Assembly: GCA_022393335.1 (NCBI GenBank)
Contig: JAJEKB010020906.1
Coordinates: forward strand, 1,032,411 to 1,096,410
Source of the DNA: Macrotrachela quadricornifera
Taxonomy: Eukaryota > Rotifera > Eurotatoria > Philodinida > Philodinidae
Direction of reading: 5' to 3'
DNA: 64,000 nt
The first letter of the stretch is position 1. The number at the start of each line of letters is the position of its first letter. Positions 59,130 to 64,000 of the stretch are shown here, one piece after another. The position numbers were made by a program, and so were the translations under genes. Under the pieces are notes generated by a model. It was not told where the DNA came from and did not search any database. It saw only the letters and a program-made list of their open reading frames with translations.

Positions 59130-61420
59130 CATTAGCCATAAACTGTTTGTTTTCTTGCTTGTGTGTCCGCAGAGTCAAAAGAATATTCACTCAGGATTAC
59201 TTCCAGGATAAAAGCATATCCTCCCAGAGTGACTTCCAAGGTCAAAAAAACATCAAAACGTGATTGCCTCGTTGTTTCTCTCTTATACTCCGAGGAAAAC
59301 AGAGGGGTTGTGATGTACAAATTGATGATTTCTCTTCGCTCTCTCTCTCTCTTTCATAGAGAAACCCTCGTGTCCCCTCCCCCTCCCAAGATAAGGGAGA
59401 AAACGAGTCCTGGGTTTTCATTAGCAAACTTCTCCAACTACTGTGATAAAGCGAGTGTTTATGTTGCTTTTGCGGCAAAGGAAGCTGTAGTTGTCGCCCG
59501 AGAGTCATCGGACTAGTCGTTCGGCTCATTTTCCATAGAGGTTATCGCATTTTGGTACATCGAGGTGTACGGAAGAATCAGTCACGCTTGGAAGAGGTGA
59601 GTTTGGTATTGTTAGAGAAAATGTGGCTCTTCGCAGCTGCAGTAGTCAATCAGTCTAGGCGTAATAGTAGGTGTGTCTCACTTTTCGTCTCACCGATATA
59701 CCATGTCCAGAGGAGCTATCTTGGAGGCGTTACGACAATGTCAAGAATGAGGACTAATTTATCTTAAATGAGAAATGAATTGAACTTATTATTTGTGAGG
59801 TAACGGTAGTCAATAGCGAATATGAAATAGATAGCAAGTCATGAAGAGGAAAGGCAGTTGTTTACGTTTTTCACCGAGAAAGAAACAACGAACACAATTT
59901 GTTTAGCTTGCTATACAAATCATTCAATTACATTATAGGGTGGCACATAACCTCTGCCTTTCCTTCTCTATAACCCTAAGAAACAGATATTATTAGAAAG
60001 TTTTTCTACTAGATTAAAACTCATCAAAAATTGGGAAGGTTGCGGATCAGCGAAGCTCTTTTTCACGATAAATTTCTAATAGCGAAAGTAAATTTCCGCG
60101 AATTGAGAAAGGCAAAGTAAAAGAAAGTTAAAATAGTTAAACTTTTATTTAAATGAGATAAAAAGTAATATTCAATCAGATCAAAGTAGTACAGACCGTT
60201 TAGGCTATAGACGACAAATGGTAAAAAAACGAATGTATAGAAATAATTAAATATAAAAATGAGAAATTCAAGCAACTGTTATTCAGTTTTTAGCTACTAA
60301 TGTAGACAATCCATAAAAAAATTCGTTCAGAGTAGTTTCTCCTTCTTCATAAATTTTAGCCATTTTTTGAATTTGTTCTCACGTTGTGCACGATTTGTCA
60401 TCTGATTTCTTTTGAAAACCACATTTTAATCTTCCTAATCGATGCCGAAATGATAGTTCATCACGTTATAAATATTCAAACAAATGCCAAACGTTTGGAT
60501 GATGCTTTTGTAAAACATTTCTTAACTTTTACAAATCAAAATGTGAAAAGGTCTTTTAATTGATGTGTAACGGAATTTTACCTAATTGTGATGAAAAAAT
60601 ATTTCTGATTGACGATTATAAGAGGTGAGGAGAGAGATGGTTGACGATATTTGATCACTAGCGAAACGTAATACTTTATTGAACAATAGGAATAAAACGA
60701 ACAACATTATAGCTTCTTGATTATGCTTCAGATTCAGACTCTATTCCATTTTCGAGTTTCAATTACAATTTAAAATCGCCTCTTCTTATTCCAACTGACT
60801 ATATCCGTCAACCTTCATAATACTACTCTCTCAGAGAGTTTTTCTTTTCTTTTTTTACAAAAAAAATAGAGATGGGGAAAGAAAGATATAAAGAAAGTGA
60901 AAGACAAAAGCGTGGAAGAAAAAAATACCGCAAGATAACATAACGAAGGGCAGAGAACTGGAAACATACAGTACAGGAGAAAAAAGATCACGTATTATTG
61001 AAATCATCAAAAGAAGCATTATTCATAAGGAAGTCCGACATTTCTCTCAGCACACTAACATGCCACGATTTTACAAGGATTCCTTCATGTATTACTTGCA
61101 TGAATATGCATTGTGTCCATTGGATCCTATGATCATGGATATAATTATTTTCATGGAGAAAATCTAAAGAGTTTTCCAAGATAAACTGAAACAATGCACT
61201 AAAAATGATTCAATGATACAGGTGTTTGAAAAAAAACTTGTACTACTTCTACCGAGGTGCACTAATTCGACAGCAGATCCTTTCGGATCCTATAGTATTC
61301 GGTCATCCGACAAAATCCTATAGGATTTCTGGTGACAGGATCACATCGGAATCCAACTGTCGGATCAATATGGGAATCCGATGATATCCGACGGATTTAA
61401 AATCCTTCACTTTTGTTTTC
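59130..61420. other. Intergenic region
   Basis: No supportable gene. It includes a short CT microsatellite near 59338-59355 and a purine-rich tract at about 60860-60985. Long open frames near 59163-59529 on both strands have no family signal. Confidence 0.45.
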
Positions 61421-63635
61421 GGCGCTCGTACATTTTGCCGCACGACTCTTCGTCGCGTTCACTTTCTCGCAATCATTTCGTCGCAATCAAAATACAACAA
61501 TTCGGCTCACTCTATTTATTCAAGGGAAAGAGAGAACGTAAATTAATTGAATAAAAAGATTTATATTCGTATGTTATTTAATTAATCACACAGATGTTTC
61601 AATTATTAACAGAATCCGTCCGTCATAGGACAAGTTTTTAGAAAAATGCGAATTGTAAATTTAAAACTCATTTTTGTAAAATAAAATCGATCTAACTTAA
61701 AATTATGAAAATAGCTCTACAAAAAGCAACTAGAACTTAATCTAGCTTTCCACTAAGAAGGAATATCAAAATCCTATCATATTTAGTAATATAGTATTTT
61801 GTTTCATTAAATTTCTAACAGCATTATAAAACAGCATTCCAATTTTAAATTCGTCATATCCAAAAACTATGATATTCGACGAATGTTACAGCATTAGTTT
61901 ACTAACATTTGGATCTTTGAAAACTTTTTTAGTATCAGAAATCTGAGGCACGTTTTTGTATTTTCAGCATAATTTTCCCAATTGAATACCTTTTTCAAAC
62001 ATAAAAAAGTTGTCGCTAAAACTACTCATTAAATCATACAGATAAAGAGACAACTAGTAATTTTTTGTATCCCTATTCAAAGTTTTGTATGACGCTCTAC
62101 TCTTAAAAGAGCTGAGTTCAACTTCTGTTACTGTGAAAATCATCATTTCGCCAAAAGATTTTTAAATTTCTCTTCAACAAATTGTTTCTTTCTTTAAACG
62201 GTGCATTCCAAACTACGTCGATGCAATTATTTCATAACAGTGTATATTTAGGTGATTATGAAATTTCATATGAATGTAAATCTTTTAACTCAATGAATTT
62301 CTACTCTTTCTCTCTCCTTCGAATAAATACAGTGAGCTGATTTGTTGCATTTTCACTGCGACGAAATGTGTTATGACTAATTGTTCTGCTAAGAAGTGAT
62401 CATGCAACGAAATCATTGCGACAAAGATTCGTGTGACAAAGAGAGCGGTTACCCTTGTTTTCCACCAGTTTTTCTCCATCAAATTTATTTTTCTTTTTTT
62501 AAGATTTAAAATCTCGCAGTTTTGTAACTATATATGACCTGTGAAGGATTTTTCAGGATTTTTCTCGGATTTAAAATTCTTGACTTTAGTTTTCGATCAA
62601 TGTTTTTCTATAAGATTATTTTCGTTCTTTGGGATTGAAAACCTCACAGCTTTGTAGCTAAATGCCGGGTGTGAAAAGTATTGTGGGACATATGTAGGAG
62701 TCGAAATGCTGAAGTTTTGTTTCTATTTTGCTTTTGTGATGGTCTTTCTGTGATTTTCCTAGCAGTTATAATGAGTATTTAGTTGAATGTGTTGATGGTG
62801 ATGCTGCGGTTGACGTTTTATGTATCGCGGAAAGGATTGTATCGAAGGAGATGGGAAGCGTTAAAAAGAGGATTAGATATATGAAACATAAAAACCTGAT
62901 ATTGCGGAATAACATTTGTAACACTGCATAACTAATTAAGATATACACGGAAGTGAAATTTGTAAATGAAAATTAATATGGCTGTCGAATAGAGTTCTCG
63001 CAGCCGCAGTGAAGTTTTCAGCCGAACAGTTTGAATATCATTATTAGGCGCTGATAAAGGGTTCGGACTTAAATATAATTGAATTCATCTATCAGTAAGA
63101 GGTTTGTGTGTCGGCTTCTATCATACTAAATATTCATGTACAATTGGAAAGAGATTTAAGGAATAACGGGACATACTTTTCCGTATTATAGAATAAGTGT
63201 GGGTGTAATCGATTTTCTATATCGATACATATATAAAACTGCCGAGAGCTAGCTGAACAATAGAGAAAACTTCATCCGATGTAATAACATAGGATAATAC
63301 TCATATAGAATGTGTTATAAATCAGAATTTCTTGCTGTGGATACTATTATTAACTGGATGACATATACTGCATTTATGGTGATTTTACGGATGTGTGAAA
63401 TCATACTGACACGAGTAACTGGGTTACCGTTTTTTTCAAGCTGGTGTCTTCATCAAAAATGCGGTGTTTACTTGTAATAGAAGATCAAATAGTCATGAAC
63501 GAATTGAGATAGTTATAAGATTGATTTTTGTAGTTTTTGCTACGTCGTCTAGTTGTGAGCAATCATCGTTACACTATTGTAGTATCGGATTTTATCGGAT
63601 TAAGTTACTTGAATCCGATCGTATCCGATTCTGGG
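61264..63635. repeat. Clusters of GGATCC/CGGAT-type motifs at both sides of a 2.4-kb segment
   Basis: Repeated ATCCGA, CGGATC and related words crowd 61280-61410 and again 63586-63640 in both orientations. Such motif clusters often mark subterminal regions of DNA transposons, and the inverted-repeat element at 61424 lies between them. No convincing terminal repeat or target duplication was found. Confidence 0.35.
61424..62450. mobile_element. Inverted-repeat element with arms of about 110-140 bp
   Basis: 61424-61540 and 62305-62450 pair as imperfect reverse complements: TCGTCGCG, TTTCGTCGCAATCA and TTATTCAAGGG on the left match the complements of GCGACAAAG, GCGACGAAATG and CTTCGAATAA on the right. 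No coding capacity in the 760-bp centre. Boundaries are approximate. Confidence 0.55.
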
Positions 63636-64000
63636 ATTGGTTCGTCTGGGTACTAGACACCTTTTAAAATAATAGTAGAATGTAATTTTTAGTTTAATAA
63701 TTTATAAAAGCAAATGACTTAAATTGAATGCAAATATCCGATAATTTAAAATTATATTAAATTAAGAAGAAATGGCACCCCACTATAAGGTATTTTTAAG
63801 TACTTTAATGTACTTTAAAGTACAAAAGTACGATGTTTCTCTCTTGCATAGAACTGAGAGGAACTGTTCAATTTTAAAATAATTTGAAAAGACAGAGAGA
63901 ATCGTAGATGTAAACGTTGAGTTGTTTACGCTTGAAAAAAAACAAATGTCGGAGCTTTTTCTGTTTGATTAAAACTAAGCTGCTCCAAGTATGTAGAATA
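62470..64000. other. AT-rich intergenic region to window end
   Basis: No gene is supportable. A short run of AGTAC-type words (TACTTTAAAGTAC and similar) lies near 63798-63831. Confidence 0.45.

Overview
The window looks like nuclear DNA of a bdelloid rotifer (Rotaria/Adineta/Philodina type). This is inferred from AT-rich composition, very short introns (44-56 nt in the clearest cases) next to a few long ones, and protein families I associate with bdelloids: F-box/leucine-rich-repeat proteins with one repeat per exon, RING/TRAF and ADP-ribosyltransferase-like proteins, KCTD-TLDc proteins, divergent 7TM receptors and THAP9-like transposase relatives. No bacterial operon, rRNA, CRISPR array or convincing tRNA was seen. 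All family calls were made by eye, without database searches.

Layout. 1-6.5 kb is a graveyard: two head-to-head decayed copies of a THAP9/P-element-like gene and a broken piggyBac transposase. 7.5-11.3 kb holds an intact two-exon gene for a ZZ-finger carboxylic acid reductase (adenylation, carrier and reductase domains). 11.7-12.7 kb has two foldback elements. 13.2-14.1 kb (minus) is a two-exon cytochrome b561. 15.0-17.9 kb is a hAT-type element with an 8-bp target duplication and no recognisable transposase. Two unrelated 7TM receptors lie at 20.1-21.2 kb (plus, two exons) and 26.6-27.5 kb (minus, one exon). Between them are a TTAA-flanked foldback element, a small coiled-coil orphan protein and an inverted-repeat element with an internal minisatellite. 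30.0-31.9 kb is a nested pair: a long palindrome inserted into the arm of an older palindrome.

36.3-43.4 kb (minus) is the largest gene: an F-box exon followed by 20 tandem LRR exons and a terminal exon. I reconstruct 22 exons and 639 aa with no in-frame stop. Two long introns carry mobile DNA. 46.2-47.7 kb is a full-length mariner with three nonsense codons plus a second mariner tail. 48.2-48.8 kb is a decayed membrane-protein gene. 52.5-55.2 kb reads as one two-exon gene joining a RING/TRAF-type E3 module to an ADP-ribosyltransferase-like domain, with one in-frame TGA. 58.2-59.1 kb is a KCTD-type BTB plus TLDc gene with two in-frame TGA codons. The rest, to 64 kb, is AT-rich intergenic DNA with inverted repeats.

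The genes do not form an operon or an obvious pathway. The most notable features are the RING/TRAF-ART fusion, the single-repeat exon array with matching introns, the ZZ-CAR enzyme, the unusual density of long palindromic non-autonomous elements, and long reading frames broken only by TGA.
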